Shown in pieces: positions 1 through 9,018 of a stretch of 64,000 nt of DNA. The DNA comes from Myxococcales bacterium (GTDB lineage: Bacteria > Myxococcota_A > Polyangia > Haliangiales > Haliangiaceae). Under the pieces are notes generated by a model. That model did no database searches. It was given only the letters and a program-made list of their open reading frames with translations, and was not told the origin of the DNA. The first letter of the stretch is position 1, and each line of letters begins with the position of its first letter. Position numbers and translations under genes: made by a program. The stretch is from contig JADKKI010000006.1 in the NCBI GenBank assembly GCA_016720595.1, positions 124,001 to 188,000 on the forward strand, written 5' to 3'.

Positions 1-2
1 TC

Positions 3-278
3 ACTCCGGGCTGGGATGCCTCACCACGCGGCGCCGACTTCGGAGCCGCGCGGCCGAACAAGTACCCGTGGTGGCCGATCGTGACCGGCGAGCATCCGGA
101 TCGGTTCCGCGCCGCGGTCGCGCAGGCGGTCGCCTACACGCGGGCCACCGGGCGCGCACCGGACGAGCAGCTGGTGTTCGTCGCCTCGCTCAACGAGTGG
201 AGTGAAGGCCACTACCTCGAGCCCGATACGCGATTCGGGCTGGGCTGGATCGAGGCCGTGCGCGACGGCCGCCGCTGA
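3..278 (+). CDS. C-terminal end of a GH99-like (WbsX-type) protein, 5' truncated by window edge
   Basis: The reading frame is open from the window edge to TGA at 276-278, so only about the last 90 residues are present. They contain PGWD at the very start and the motif NEWSEGHYLEPD near the end. Both are typical of the GH99-like domain found in WbsX proteins of O-antigen and exopolysaccharide clusters, where they sit around the active site of an alpha-mannanase-like (beta/alpha) barrel. The specific substrate cannot be inferred. The gene ends 34 bp before the next lipoprotein start, on the same strand. Confidence 0.75.
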   Translation, partial: TPGWDASPRGADFGAARPNKYPWWPIVTGEHPDRFRAAVAQAVAYTRATGRAPDEQLVFVASLNEWSEGHYLEPDTRFGLGWIEAVRDGRR

Positions 279-312
279 CGTCGCTCGACCCTGTGAGCCC
301 TGATACGCTGCG

Positions 313-765
313 GTGGTGATTCGCACCGTCGCCATCGTCGTCGTTCTTGCGGTCGTGATCGGGCTCGCCGGCTGCGGCGCGAGCTACCAGCAAGTGCAGC
401 TCGTGAACAAGACGACGCGGCCGATCACCGAGGTCTACATCTTCCCCACCGGCTCGGCTCAGCACGGCTCCTCTCGTGGCGCGCTCGCCCCGGACGCCAC
501 GCTCACGATCAAGGTGAAGTCGGGGAACGTGGATGTCCTCGCGATCAGCGCGAAGGTCCGGGTCGATGCCACGCAGACCGAGACCCGCACGGCGACCCAG
601 ACCCTCGAGCTGAAGAAGCCGGTGTCGCTGGTGTTCCACGACTCCACCCAGACTCCACCCGGCCTCGACCAACCAGGCACGATCGGCGTGGTGTTTCAGG
701 TCACTCCGGAGCCCGAGCCACCCCTGTCGCCTGAATCGGGCGACGCACCGGCGCCAGCACTCTAG
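313..765 (+). CDS. Small lipoprotein of unknown function
   Basis: About 150 residues with a hydrophobic signal segment (residues 5-17) ending in the lipobox LAGC, with Cys21 as the acylated residue. The rest is beta-rich and ends in a Pro/Glu-rich tail. The segment QVQLVNKTTRPITEVYI resembles the first strands of small envelope proteins that begin with a 'VNNTGRTI'-like pattern, but I do not recognise a named family. Two consecutive GTG codons (313, 316) can start it. Probably anchored in the cell envelope; no function is assigned. Confidence 0.7.
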   Translation: MVIRTVAIVVVLAVVIGLAGCGASYQQVQLVNKTTRPITEVYIFPTGSAQHGSSRGALAPDATLTIKVKSGNVDVLAISAKVRVDATQTETRTATQTLELKKPVSLVFHDSTQTPPGLDQPGTIGVVFQVTPEPEPPLSPESGDAPAPAL

Positions 766-842
766 CTCCGGGGTACGGGTGGGGTACTGGATGCTGCTCG
801 CCCCATGAGCACTGCGGGGGTGGCCAGGCTAGACTGGTGGGG

Positions 843-3113
843 ATGGAGCGGGTGTTCGTCGGTCTCGACATCGCGGTTCTGGCGGTGTCGGAGGCAGCGT
901 CAATCGCGGCGGATCCGCCGAGCCAGGCGATCGCCGATCGCCTGCGCGATGCAGGTCACCGGATCGTCCAGCAGCACCGGATCGCGGACTCGGTCCAGCT
1001 GATCCGCGCGAAGCTGCTCGAGCTCATCGCGGATAGCACGATCGACGTGGTGATCGTGGTGGCCGGCATGAACACCGAGTCTGCCGGCATCGCGCTCGAT
1101 CCGTTGATCACCCGCGGGCTCAACGGCTTCAGCGACCTGCTGCGGATGATCGCCTACCAGGAGATCGGCTCGGCGGCGATGCTCGTCGATGCCGAGGCCG
1201 CCCAGTGCAAGTCGACGTTCGTGTTCATCCTGCCCGCGTCGATGGCGTCGGTGAAGATCGCACTCGACAAGCTGCTCGTGCCGCAGCTCGACTACCGCAC
1301 CAAGCCCCGCAACCTGGTGATGCAACTGCCGCGCATCGGGCATCACGACAGCCCGATCGACGAGCCGAGTGAGGACGTCGTGTCCCTCGTCGACGCGATC
1401 CCCGTCGTCGACGCCAGCGCCATCGTAGATGCCGTACCGATCGAGACCCCGGTGGGTGACACCGCACGCGCGGCCGTGCCGTGGATCGTTCCGCGCACGC
1501 CCGGCGAGCCCGTGGCTCCGCCACCACGTCCCACCTCGCCGCCGCCGATCCGCAAGTCGATGTCGATGAGCGTTGCCCAGGCGCTGCCCAAGGCGAGCGT
1601 CAGCGATGTCGTCGAGAAGACCGCGCTCAGCGTCAGCCAACGGATGTCGAGCGTGAGCCCGAGCGTGAACCCGGTGAACCCGTTCTCCGCGCGTGAGATC
1701 ACCGACGTCGGACCTCCGCCCGCTCCGCCGCCGCTCCCGCGCGGCAAGGTGTCGGCGACGATCTCGGCGCCGCTCCCGGTGAAACCACCGGCGAAGCTGA
1801 TCCCGCTGGCCGAGCTGTTGCCCGTTCCCGCCGCCGCTGTCGCGCCGATCGAGCCAGCCGGCGGTGAGCAACCGGTTCGAGCGACCCCCACGACGGAGAC
1901 CGAGCCACCCGCTCTCGTCGCCGAGGTCGTGCCGCTGCTGGCCCTCGTACCGGCGGTGGTCGATGCGGAGCCGCCCGCGCCCGTCGTCGTTGCGGCGCCC
2001 GAGCGCAAGATGGCGTCGCTCGCGGATCTCGAGGACGAGGGTGACGATCTCGACGAGCTCGAGAACGACGTCGCCGAGATCGTGGACGAGCCGCCGCGCC
2101 GCGAACCACCGCGCACGAGCCTCCCCCCTGCGACGCTGCCCGTCCGCACCAGCGACGACGAGCCACCGCGGCGCGAGGCTCGCGCGAGCATGGCTCCCGC
2201 CGACCTGCCGCCCCGGCGGACGGACGATGTCTCGCCGCTGTACGACGATTCGCCGCGCCGGATCGCGATCCCACGCGAGCCGCGCCGTCGTGATCGCCGC
2301 GCGCTCGCACTGGTCCTGCTCGGCATCATGTTCGCCGCGGCCGCCAGCATCGTCGCCGTCGTGATGATCCGCCGCCAGAATCACGAGGCGCGCGCCGCCG
2401 GTGAGCCTCCTCCGGGCGAGCTCGTCGCCACGCGGGACACCACGCAGCTTCCCCCGGATCCCCCGTCACCTCCCACCCAGCCCGCGACGCCGACCGAGAC
2501 GGCAGCGCCGCCGGAGACCGCGACGCCGACCGAGATCGACATGAGCGCCCCGCCGGATCCGGGTCACCCGACCGAGACCGCGCCGACCGGGACTACGCCG
2601 ACCGGGACTGCGCCAACCGGGACTGCGCCGACCGGGACTGCGAAGCCGGCACGTCCCGCGCGCCCGCCCCGCGAACCAGCGATCGCGCCCGTCAGCGATC
2701 CGGCCGACGTCCTCGCCAGTGCACCCGTCAACAACACCGAGGATGGTTGCGACGAGGTCTCGTGCATCCTCGACAAGTACCGCCAGGCCTGTTGCGCGCG
2801 GTTCAAGCCGGCCGAGCCCGATCCCGTGGTGGAGAAGCCGTCCTCGGGGCTGCCCGAGAAGCTCGACAAGGTGATGGTCCAGGAGGGCATGGGCTCGATC
2901 AAGCCCGCGGTGATCGCGTGCGGCGAGCAGAACCCGGCGCGCGGTACCGTGAAGGTCTCGGTGAAGGTCTCGCCGGCAGGCAAGATCCAGAGCGTGGGCG
3001 TGGCGGCCACACCTGATCCCGCGCTCGGCGCGTGTGTCGCGGCGGCGGTCAAGCTCGCGAAGTTTCCGGAGACCGACGAGGGTGGCTCGTTCGGCTATCC
3101 GTTCGTGTTCTGA
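843..3113 (+). CDS. MoaB/MogA-like domain fused to a Pro-rich linker, one TM segment and a TonB/AgmX-like C-terminal domain
   Basis: About 756 residues from ATG 843 (a GTG at 837 is the alternative). Residues 1-155 follow the MoaB/MogA fold: an alternating beta/alpha N-terminus, then LDPLITRGLNGFSDLLRM, IGSAAML and a final FVFILPASMASVKIAL, which align with the conserved second half of molybdopterin adenylyltransferases. The GGTG-type nucleotide-binding motif is replaced by VVAGMNTES (72-80), so the usual adenylyltransferase activity is doubtful. A long Pro/Ala/Glu linker follows, then a basic cluster and a single TM helix (about 484-508). After that comes a Thr/Pro repeat (PTGTA units, about 579-600). 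A C-terminal domain (about 670-756) shows the SIKPAV..CG......GTVKVSVKV pattern of AgmX/TonB C-terminal domains. The protein should therefore have a cytoplasmic MoaB-like part and a periplasmic TonB-like part. Known: AgmX/PglI proteins belong to myxobacterial gliding systems. A role here is inference. Confidence 0.65.
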   Translation: MERVFVGLDIAVLAVSEAASIAADPPSQAIADRLRDAGHRIVQQHRIADSVQLIRAKLLELIADSTIDVVIVVAGMNTESAGIALDPLITRGLNGFSDLLRMIAYQEIGSAAMLVDAEAAQCKSTFVFILPASMASVKIALDKLLVPQLDYRTKPRNLVMQLPRIGHHDSPIDEPSEDVVSLVDAIPVVDASAIVDAVPIETPVGDTARAAVPWIVPRTPGEPVAPPPRPTSPPPIRKSMSMSVAQALPKASVSDVVEKTALSVSQRMSSVSPSVNPVNPFSAREITDVGPPPAPPPLPRGKVSATISAPLPVKPPAKLIPLAELLPVPAAAVAPIEPAGGEQPVRATPTTETEPPALVAEVVPLLALVPAVVDAEPPAPVVVAAPERKMASLADLEDEGDDLDELENDVAEIVDEPPRREPPRTSLPPATLPVRTSDDEPPRREARASMAPADLPPRRTDDVSPLYDDSPRRIAIPREPRRRDRRALALVLLGIMFAAAASIVAVVMIRRQNHEARAAGEPPPGELVATRDTTQLPPDPPSPPTQPATPTETAAPPETATPTEIDMSAPPDPGHPTETAPTGTTPTGTAPTGTAPTGTAKPARPARPPREPAIAPVSDPADVLASAPVNNTEDGCDEVSCILDKYRQACCARFKPAEPDPVVEKPSSGLPEKLDKVMVQEGMGSIKPAVIACGEQNPARGTVKVSVKVSPAGKIQSVGVAATPDPALGACVAAAVKLAKFPETDEGGSFGYPFVF

Positions 3114-3116
3114 CCG

Positions 3117-3815
3117 CTACGGGTTCATCAGCGTTCGCATGTCTTCTTCCATGCGCGCCTTGATGTCTGCGATCACCCCGCCTCGGAGGCGGAGCTTCGT
3201 CGCCTTGAACGCCGAGCGCGCGAGCGCTGCCAGCCGCGTGGCCTCGTCCATCGCGCGATCGAGCAGCTGATCGCTCTCGACGACCCGATCGAGGTAGCCG
3301 GCGCGCACCGCCTCGTCGGGCGTGTAGATCTGCGCGAGCAGGGTCGCGCGCGTGAGCTCCGCCGGGGTGAGCCGGCTGCGGGCGAACTCCATCGCGAGCA
3401 CCGGGACGGGGAGGCCGATCTGCACCTCGTTGAGCCCGAGCTTGAAGGCGCCCTGCGCACCGAGCCGCGAATCTCCGGTGAGCACCACGAGCGCACCACC
3501 GGCGAGCGCATGTCCACTGCAGGCGATCACGAGCGGCACCGTCGCGCCGAACAGGCGAAGCAGCAGCTCGGACCCACGGCCGAGCAAGGCCTTCGCCTGC
3601 TCGGGGCCGCTCATCATCACGCGGAGGTCAAAGCCCGCGCAGAACCGGTCGGCGCGCCCGGTGAGCACGATCGCGCTGGCCTCGTCCTCGGCGCGGGTGA
3701 GCGCCGCGAGGAGGCCATCGATCATCGCGACCGAGAGGGCGTTCGCTTTGCCATCATCCATGCGGATGACGGCGACCTTCTGATCGAGCGTGTAGCTGAG
3801 GACGTCGGTGGTCAC
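3117..3815 (-). CDS. Enoyl-CoA hydratase/isomerase (crotonase) family protein
   Basis: 232 residues, slightly short for the family (about 255). The crotonase oxyanion-hole motifs are clear: FCAGFDL at 58-64 and GHALAGGA at 101-108, followed by LNEVQIGL, which supplies the distal Glu (Glu130). The other Glu used by true hydratases, in the GGCEL position, is replaced by Leu109. The enzyme is therefore more likely an isomerase, thioesterase-like or other crotonase than a classical 2-enoyl-CoA hydratase. It lies convergent with the MoaB fusion, 3 bp from its stop. Substrate unknown. Confidence 0.85.
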   Translation of the reverse strand: MTTDVLSYTLDQKVAVIRMDDGKANALSVAMIDGLLAALTRAEDEASAIVLTGRADRFCAGFDLRVMMSGPEQAKALLGRGSELLLRLFGATVPLVIACSGHALAGGALVVLTGDSRLGAQGAFKLGLNEVQIGLPVPVLAMEFARSRLTPAELTRATLLAQIYTPDEAVRAGYLDRVVESDQLLDRAMDEATRLAALARSAFKATKLRLRGGVIADIKARMEEDMRTLMNP

Positions 3816-3949
3816 GGTGCGACCTTACCCGATCGCACGGTCGTCAACCTGCCGAGCCGGTGGCTACTGGACTCGCCACCGACGGCACGAATCATCTCGC
3901 GGAGCTGGGCGGATCGACGGGTGGCACGGACGGTGCTCGACCTACCCCG

Positions 3950-4876
3950 ATGCTCCGCGTCGCCCTCGCGGTCACCTTGCTCGGCGCCTGCGCGGCCGAC
4001 GAGCCGACCCTGGCCACGGACCTCCCGGATCCCCTCGAGGAGGTGCTCGCGGACAGCGTCCACACCGGCGACCTCGTCGTGCTGGTCCCGGGCACCGCTT
4101 CGTACGACTTCCTGGGCGCCACGATCGATGCGCTCCCCGGAGACCGCCCTCGCGTCGATGTGCGGGCGTCCACCAAGGTCGCCGACGATGCGATCGTCAT
4201 CGAGCAAGCGATCGCCGCCGCACACCGCGCCGGGATCCCGAATGCCGAGCTCGAGTCCGGCGCCGTGACGTTCGGCCTGTGGGGCGCGGGGTTCACACGG
4301 GTGACGGCCTTCGACTACGTGAGCTACGAGGGCCTCACGATCCCGATCATCATCCTCGGCGGAAAGAACTCGTGCGCCGTCGGGCGCGTGGTCGACAACC
4401 TCCTCAACTACTCGATCCAGAACGCGGAGACCGACGCGCGCAACCTCTACCTCGACGTCCAGCGCTGGGTCGCCGCACACCCCGCACCCAGCATCACGAT
4501 CGCGTCACACAGCTGGGGCGGCGCGATCGCCGAGTACCTCACTCTCCACCTCGACGAGATCGCCGCTCGAGCCGCCCAGGCCGGACCACTCGTACCGATC
4601 CACCTGACGATCGCCGCCGGCGTCCCCGGCTATGTCCCGGGCTACTCGTTCGCGGGCCCTGGCCTCCGCGATCTCGATCACGGCGCGCTCTACGAGATCG
4701 ATCGCCCCGACGATCCGGTGCACGCGATGAACCCTTCGGGGAATCCCGACGGCCACCAGTACGACATCCTCGCCGGCGACGCCTACCTCGGCACGTACCT
4801 GGGCGCGTACGGCGTGACCACGATGGAGCTCAGCTGCCGCGGCGCGCCGGGCGAGTGCCCACTACCACCGCCATGA
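3950..4876 (+). CDS. Putative lipase-like alpha/beta-hydrolase lipoprotein
   Basis: Starting at ATG 3950 gives about 308 residues with a signal sequence ending in LLGAC (Cys14), so a lipoprotein. An in-frame ATG at 3860 exists but would put a hydrophilic extension before the signal. The segment ITIASHSWGGAIAEYLTLH matches the nucleophile elbow of class 3 lipases and alpha/beta hydrolases, with Ser188 as candidate nucleophile in the variant S-H-S-W-G. An early LVVLVPGTASYDF segment fits the strand-oxyanion region, and a GHQYDIL near the end may provide the His. Substrate unknown; outer-membrane or periplasmic location inferred. Confidence 0.6.
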   Translation: MLRVALAVTLLGACAADEPTLATDLPDPLEEVLADSVHTGDLVVLVPGTASYDFLGATIDALPGDRPRVDVRASTKVADDAIVIEQAIAAAHRAGIPNAELESGAVTFGLWGAGFTRVTAFDYVSYEGLTIPIIILGGKNSCAVGRVVDNLLNYSIQNAETDARNLYLDVQRWVAAHPAPSITIASHSWGGAIAEYLTLHLDEIAARAAQAGPLVPIHLTIAAGVPGYVPGYSFAGPGLRDLDHGALYEIDRPDDPVHAMNPSGNPDGHQYDILAGDAYLGTYLGAYGVTTMELSCRGAPGECPLPPP

Positions 4877-4936
4877 GCGAGCGACGCTCCGCCGCGTAGT
4901 GAACGCCGCCCACGCGGTCTACAATAGCCGCAAGCC

Positions 4937-7234
4937 GTGGCCGACCTCCACACGATCGATGCCAGCACGGGCCAGGCTCGCCTCGAGATCCACGAGGGCA
5001 CGGAGACCCGCGAGGTGGCGCTCCAGGCGATGCCGCTCTCGATCGGCAGCGCACCGGACTGCGAGCTCGTCCTCGGCGGCACCTGGGTCGCGCCGAAGCA
5101 CGCACGCCTCACGCTGGTCGCCGGGGCGCACCACGTGGTGGCCGAGCGCGGCGCGCGCGTGATGCTCGGTGGCGCCGAGGTGGCGGACTCCGTGCTTCAT
5201 GATGGGGACATCGTCGCGCTGCGTGATCCGGCCACCGGCGCCGAGGTCACGCTGATCTACAAGAATCCGCAGGCCAGCCGGATCGCCCCCGTCCAGCACT
5301 TCGCGACCCCGCCGGGCGCGCCCGTCCTGACGATCGGCCGGACCGGCACCGACATCGTCCTCGATCAAGCGCTCGTGTCACGCCACCACGCGGACCTCGT
5401 GTGGGAGGCAGATCATCACGTCCTGCGCGATCGCGCGTCGGCGAACGGCACCTTCGTCAACGGTCTGCGCGTGATCGGCACCCGGACCCTCGCCCCGGGC
5501 GACGTGGTGCAGATCGGCACGTTCCGCCTGACCTACGATGGCGACAGCCTCGATTCGTTCGATCAGCGCGGCTCGATCCGTCTCGATGCCACGAGCCTCG
5601 AGCGCGTGATCGGCGACAAGACCCTGCTCGCGCCGACCACGCTCTCGATCGAGCCGTGCGAGTTCGTGGCGATCGTCGGCGGCAGCGGCGCTGGAAAGTC
5701 CACGCTGATGACCGCGATGTGTGGCTTCGCTCGCGCCACGCGAGGGCGGGTCACCATCAACGGCGATGATCTCTACGCCGGCTACGACGCGTACCGCTCC
5801 GTGATCGGCTACGTGCCGCAGGACGACATCCTGCACCTCACCCTCACCGTCGCTCGCGCGCTCCACCATGCGGCGCGGCTCCGGCTGCCCTCCGACACCA
5901 CGCCCGGCGAGATCGAGGTGAGGATCGCGCACGTCCTCGATCAGGTGGAGATGACCGATCACGCGACGAAGCGGATCGATCAGCTGTCCGGAGGCCAGCG
6001 CAAGCGGGTCTCGATCGCGTGCGAGCTGCTCGCCGATCCCCTGCTGCTGTTTCTCGACGAGCCGACCTCGGGGCTCGATCCCGGCCTCGAGCGCAAGCTG
6101 ATGATCACGCTCCGCAAGCTCGCGGACAGCGGACGCACCGTCGTCCTCATCACCCATGCCACCGCGAACATCCGGCTGTGCGATCACATCGCCTTCCTCG
6201 CCCACGGGAAGCTCATGTACTTCGGTCCGCCGCAGCAAGCCCTCCAGCTGTTCGGCGCCGCGGACTTCCCCGATCTCTACGAGGCCGTCGAGGAGCCGGG
6301 CACCCCCGACGCGTGGGCCCAGACCTACGCGACCTCGCTCCAGCACCAGAAGTACGTGATCGAGCGGCCGGCCCGCGCACCCGCAGGGCCGAGCGTCGAG
6401 CAGCGCGCCGAGAACGAGCGGCGCTCGAAGACGTTCGCGCAATCGCGGCTGCGCCAGCTCGCGATCCTGACCCGGCGCTATCTCGAGCTGATCCTCGCCG
6501 ATCGCAGGAACCTCGCGCTGCTGCTGCTCCAGGCCCCCGTGATCGGTCTGCTCCTCATCCTGGTCTCCCGCGGCGATGGCCTGACCTCCGGGCGCATCGA
6601 GGCCAAGAAGCTGATCTTCATGCTCGCGACCACCGGCGTGTGGTTCGGCGTCATCAACTCGGCGCGCGAGATCTGCAAGGAGGCCAACGTGCTCCGGCGC
6701 GAGCGCCTCGCCGGGCTCCACGCCGGCCCCTATGTGGTGTCCAAGCTGATCGTGCTCGCGTTGCTGGTGCTCGTCCAGAGCGCCCTGCTCGTGGGCGTGG
6801 TCGCCGTGGCCACCAAGCTCCCGGCCGCCGGCGTGCTGCTGCCTCCGCTCCTCGAGATCTATCTGACGATCGTCCTCGCCGGCGTGGCGGGCATCGCCCT
6901 CGGCCTCTGCGTCTCGGCGATCGCCACCACGCCCGACAAGGCCACGAGCCTGATCCCGATCGTCCTCGTGCCACAGGTGCTGTTCGCCGGGATCATGTTC
7001 GGCCTGCACGGCCCCACGGCGATGATCTCGAACCTGGTCTCCGCCCGCGCCGCGGTGGATGCGATGAGCTCGACGATCGATATCAACCAGCTCGCCTCGC
7101 CGATCTTCCTCCCCGGCGAGCCGCAGTACGCGCACACCACCGAGGTCGTGCTCGCGGCGTGGGGCATGCTCGCGCTGCAGGCCTTCGGCTACACGGTCGC
7201 CGCGTGGGTCGCGCTGGTTCGCCGGCGCGCGTAA
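4937..7234 (+). CDS. FHA-domain ABC transporter: two FHA domains, ATPase and ABC-2/ABCG-type membrane domain in one chain
   Basis: 765 residues from GTG 4937. Residues about 20-110 form a degenerate FHA domain (LSIGSAPDCELVL). Residues about 130-215 are a complete FHA domain with IGR, SRHHA and NGTFVNG. The ABC ATPase follows: Walker A GGSGAGKST (about 248-256), Q-loop YVPQDDI, signature LSGGQRKR (about 350-357), Walker B LLFLDEPTSGLD (about 370) and switch His in LITHATA. From about residue 510 there are six hydrophobic segments of the ABC-2 (ABCG half-transporter) type. FHA domains bind phosphothreonine, so an upstream Ser/Thr kinase probably controls this exporter, and four such kinases lie in this window. 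Cargo is unknown. Confidence 0.92.
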   Translation: MADLHTIDASTGQARLEIHEGTETREVALQAMPLSIGSAPDCELVLGGTWVAPKHARLTLVAGAHHVVAERGARVMLGGAEVADSVLHDGDIVALRDPATGAEVTLIYKNPQASRIAPVQHFATPPGAPVLTIGRTGTDIVLDQALVSRHHADLVWEADHHVLRDRASANGTFVNGLRVIGTRTLAPGDVVQIGTFRLTYDGDSLDSFDQRGSIRLDATSLERVIGDKTLLAPTTLSIEPCEFVAIVGGSGAGKSTLMTAMCGFARATRGRVTINGDDLYAGYDAYRSVIGYVPQDDILHLTLTVARALHHAARLRLPSDTTPGEIEVRIAHVLDQVEMTDHATKRIDQLSGGQRKRVSIACELLADPLLLFLDEPTSGLDPGLERKLMITLRKLADSGRTVVLITHATANIRLCDHIAFLAHGKLMYFGPPQQALQLFGAADFPDLYEAVEEPGTPDAWAQTYATSLQHQKYVIERPARAPAGPSVEQRAENERRSKTFAQSRLRQLAILTRRYLELILADRRNLALLLLQAPVIGLLLILVSRGDGLTSGRIEAKKLIFMLATTGVWFGVINSAREICKEANVLRRERLAGLHAGPYVVSKLIVLALLVLVQSALLVGVVAVATKLPAAGVLLPPLLEIYLTIVLAGVAGIALGLCVSAIATTPDKATSLIPIVLVPQVLFAGIMFGLHGPTAMISNLVSARAAVDAMSSTIDINQLASPIFLPGEPQYAHTTEVVLAAWGMLALQAFGYTVAAWVALVRRRA

Positions 7235-7255
7235 TCGGTCCGAGAACGTGCGCGG

Positions 7256-8851
7256 TTACTTCTTCGCGGCGAGCTCCATCAGCATTTTGTTCGCTTGCTC
7301 CTTGGCGAACTGCATGCCGCCCGTGGCGGTGCGCACGAAGTCCTCGAGGTCCTTCTTCGCCGGTGCCTTCTTGCCACGGCGGAAGTAGACCTGGCCACGC
7401 TGGAACCGCGCCTTCGCATGGTCGGTGCGTGCATCGAGCGCCTTGGTGAGGGCCTCGATCGCCTTGTCGTCCTGCCGCTGGTCGTCGTAGGACATGCCGA
7501 CCTCGTACCAGACGTCGGCTCCCTCGGCTCCGGTCACCTGCTGGGTCCCGAGCTGCGCCACCACGAGCGCCAGATCAGGCCGCTGCCAGGTCCGGTACAG
7601 CTCGGCGAGCGCGACGTACGGCCCCGAGAGCGACGGGCCACGCGCGAGCGCCATCGAGAACTCGTCAGCGGCCAGCTTCGCTCGCCCGGTGTCACGCGCG
7701 ATCCGTCCGAGGTAGTAGTGCGCCCGCCAGAGCTCGTTGTTCAAGGTCGTCGCAGTCCGGAGCACTTGCTCCGCCAGATCGGCGTTCACGGTGGAGAGAT
7801 CCACGCTGACCTCCTCGGGCGTGCGGCCTTCGCGGCGAGCCTGAGCAGTACGCGCGGAAGCGACCGCCGCCTCGTACAGCGTGTAGCCATAGACCATCGC
7901 GTACATCGGATCCGTCGGCACGATCTCGAACGCGTGCTTCACCGCGTCCACCGCGGCGGGCCAGTCACCGAGCCCGATCTGCACACCCGCCATGCCGTAC
8001 CAGGCGACGTGGTTGCCATCCCACACCTTGACGGCGTCCCGGTAGCGATCGAGCGCGACCTGGAACTGCTTCTGTCCGTACGCCTTCGTGCCTTCGTTCG
8101 AGCTCTTGACCGAGGTGTTCTTCGCCTGCTGGCTCGATGGTGCCCCCGTCGCCGGCGGCGGCACCTTGAACGCGGGGAGCGTCCGAGTTGCCGTCGGCAG
8201 GGGCTTCATCTTGAGCGGCGTCGGCGTCGAGGCCTGGAACGACTTCCAGACCAGGAGGCCATCGGAGTTGCGCTCGGAGTGCGGCGAGCTGAGCGCGAAC
8301 GTCCCGGTGATCGCCACGTACGCGCCCACCTTGAGGTCGGGCACCTTCGGCCACGCGGCGAGATCCGCCTTGCCGAGTCGCTCCTTCTCGAGCTTGTTGG
8401 GCGCGCGCGGTACGTCGACGACCCAGAGGCCCTTCTCGGGCGGGGTGGCCTTGGTATCGCCGAGGTAGATCTTCTTCCGCTCGCACAGAGTTGGATCGTC
8501 GTCGATCAGCTTCTGCGTCTGCGCGCGCGATGCGCCGGGCTTCTGCACCGCGGCGAGGCAGTCGTAGATCCAGATGACATAGCCCGCGACCGTGATCTCC
8601 GTGTTGAGCAGGGGCTTGCCAGCGACCACGAGCTCGCGCGTCCCGTGCATGCCGGCCGGTGAGACCGGGATCTCGAACGTGGGTACCGGCGGCAGCGCGA
8701 GCTGCTTCGACGTGAGCACCTCGGGAGCGGGGCCACGCAGCTCGCTGCTGACGACGGGCGGCTTCGTGCTCGGCCCCCCTGGATCGGGCGCCGCAACCGC
8801 GCTCGTCGCACCCCACGTGATCACACCCACAGCCAGCCAGGTCTTCATCAT
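7256..8851 (-). CDS. Secreted TPR-repeat protein
   Basis: 531 residues with a signal peptide (MMKTWLAVGVITWGATSAVAA). Residues about 60-215 form an unassigned domain with a conserved pair of Cys (IYDCLAA and TLCERKK) and an OB-like stretch GAYVAITGTFALSS. After a Pro/Thr linker, from about residue 240 to the end, there are several TPR-like helical repeats (for example KAYGQKQFQVALDRYRDAV, AVDAVKHAFEIVPTDPMYA, AIEALTKALDARTDHAKARF). It probably scaffolds a periplasmic complex. The gene converges with the FHA exporter; transcripts end about 20 bp apart. Confidence 0.75.
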   Translation of the reverse strand: MMKTWLAVGVITWGATSAVAAPDPGGPSTKPPVVSSELRGPAPEVLTSKQLALPPVPTFEIPVSPAGMHGTRELVVAGKPLLNTEITVAGYVIWIYDCLAAVQKPGASRAQTQKLIDDDPTLCERKKIYLGDTKATPPEKGLWVVDVPRAPNKLEKERLGKADLAAWPKVPDLKVGAYVAITGTFALSSPHSERNSDGLLVWKSFQASTPTPLKMKPLPTATRTLPAFKVPPPATGAPSSQQAKNTSVKSSNEGTKAYGQKQFQVALDRYRDAVKVWDGNHVAWYGMAGVQIGLGDWPAAVDAVKHAFEIVPTDPMYAMVYGYTLYEAAVASARTAQARREGRTPEEVSVDLSTVNADLAEQVLRTATTLNNELWRAHYYLGRIARDTGRAKLAADEFSMALARGPSLSGPYVALAELYRTWQRPDLALVVAQLGTQQVTGAEGADVWYEVGMSYDDQRQDDKAIEALTKALDARTDHAKARFQRGQVYFRRGKKAPAKKDLEDFVRTATGGMQFAKEQANKMLMELAAKK

Positions 8852-9018
8852 CAGCCGAGCGTATCAACGAGCTGTCCCAGCGTCCCAGCGCACGGCCTCC
8901 GTAACCCGGGCGTGATCGCTGCGAGATCACGATGCGCCGCTGCATCGGGCTGCGCGCCCAACCTTCGTTCAGCTGTTCGGTTGTCAGACAGCCAGTCCCC
9001 GCAGGGACTGATCGCGCC
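8852..9018. other. Intergenic region: TPR-gene promoter side and left end of repeat copy A
   Basis: Bases up to about 8940 are the upstream region of the TPR gene; no convincing promoter hexamers are visible. From about 8955 the sequence is shared with the region after the second HNH gene: a block reading ACCTTCGTTCAGCTGTTCGG, then TTGTCAGA, then an 18-bp palindrome and the HNH stop codon. Confidence 0.6.
8993..9010. repeat. 18-bp palindrome just after HNH gene A
   Basis: Sequence CAGTCCCCGCAGGGACTG, near-perfect dyad. It lies 9 bp past the HNH stop codon (complement). The stop region itself carries another half-site, so GGGACTGA and TCAGTCCC form a second inverted repeat with a 7-nt loop. 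Could be a terminator stem (no T tract), a protein site or the target of the endonuclease. Confidence 0.7.
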
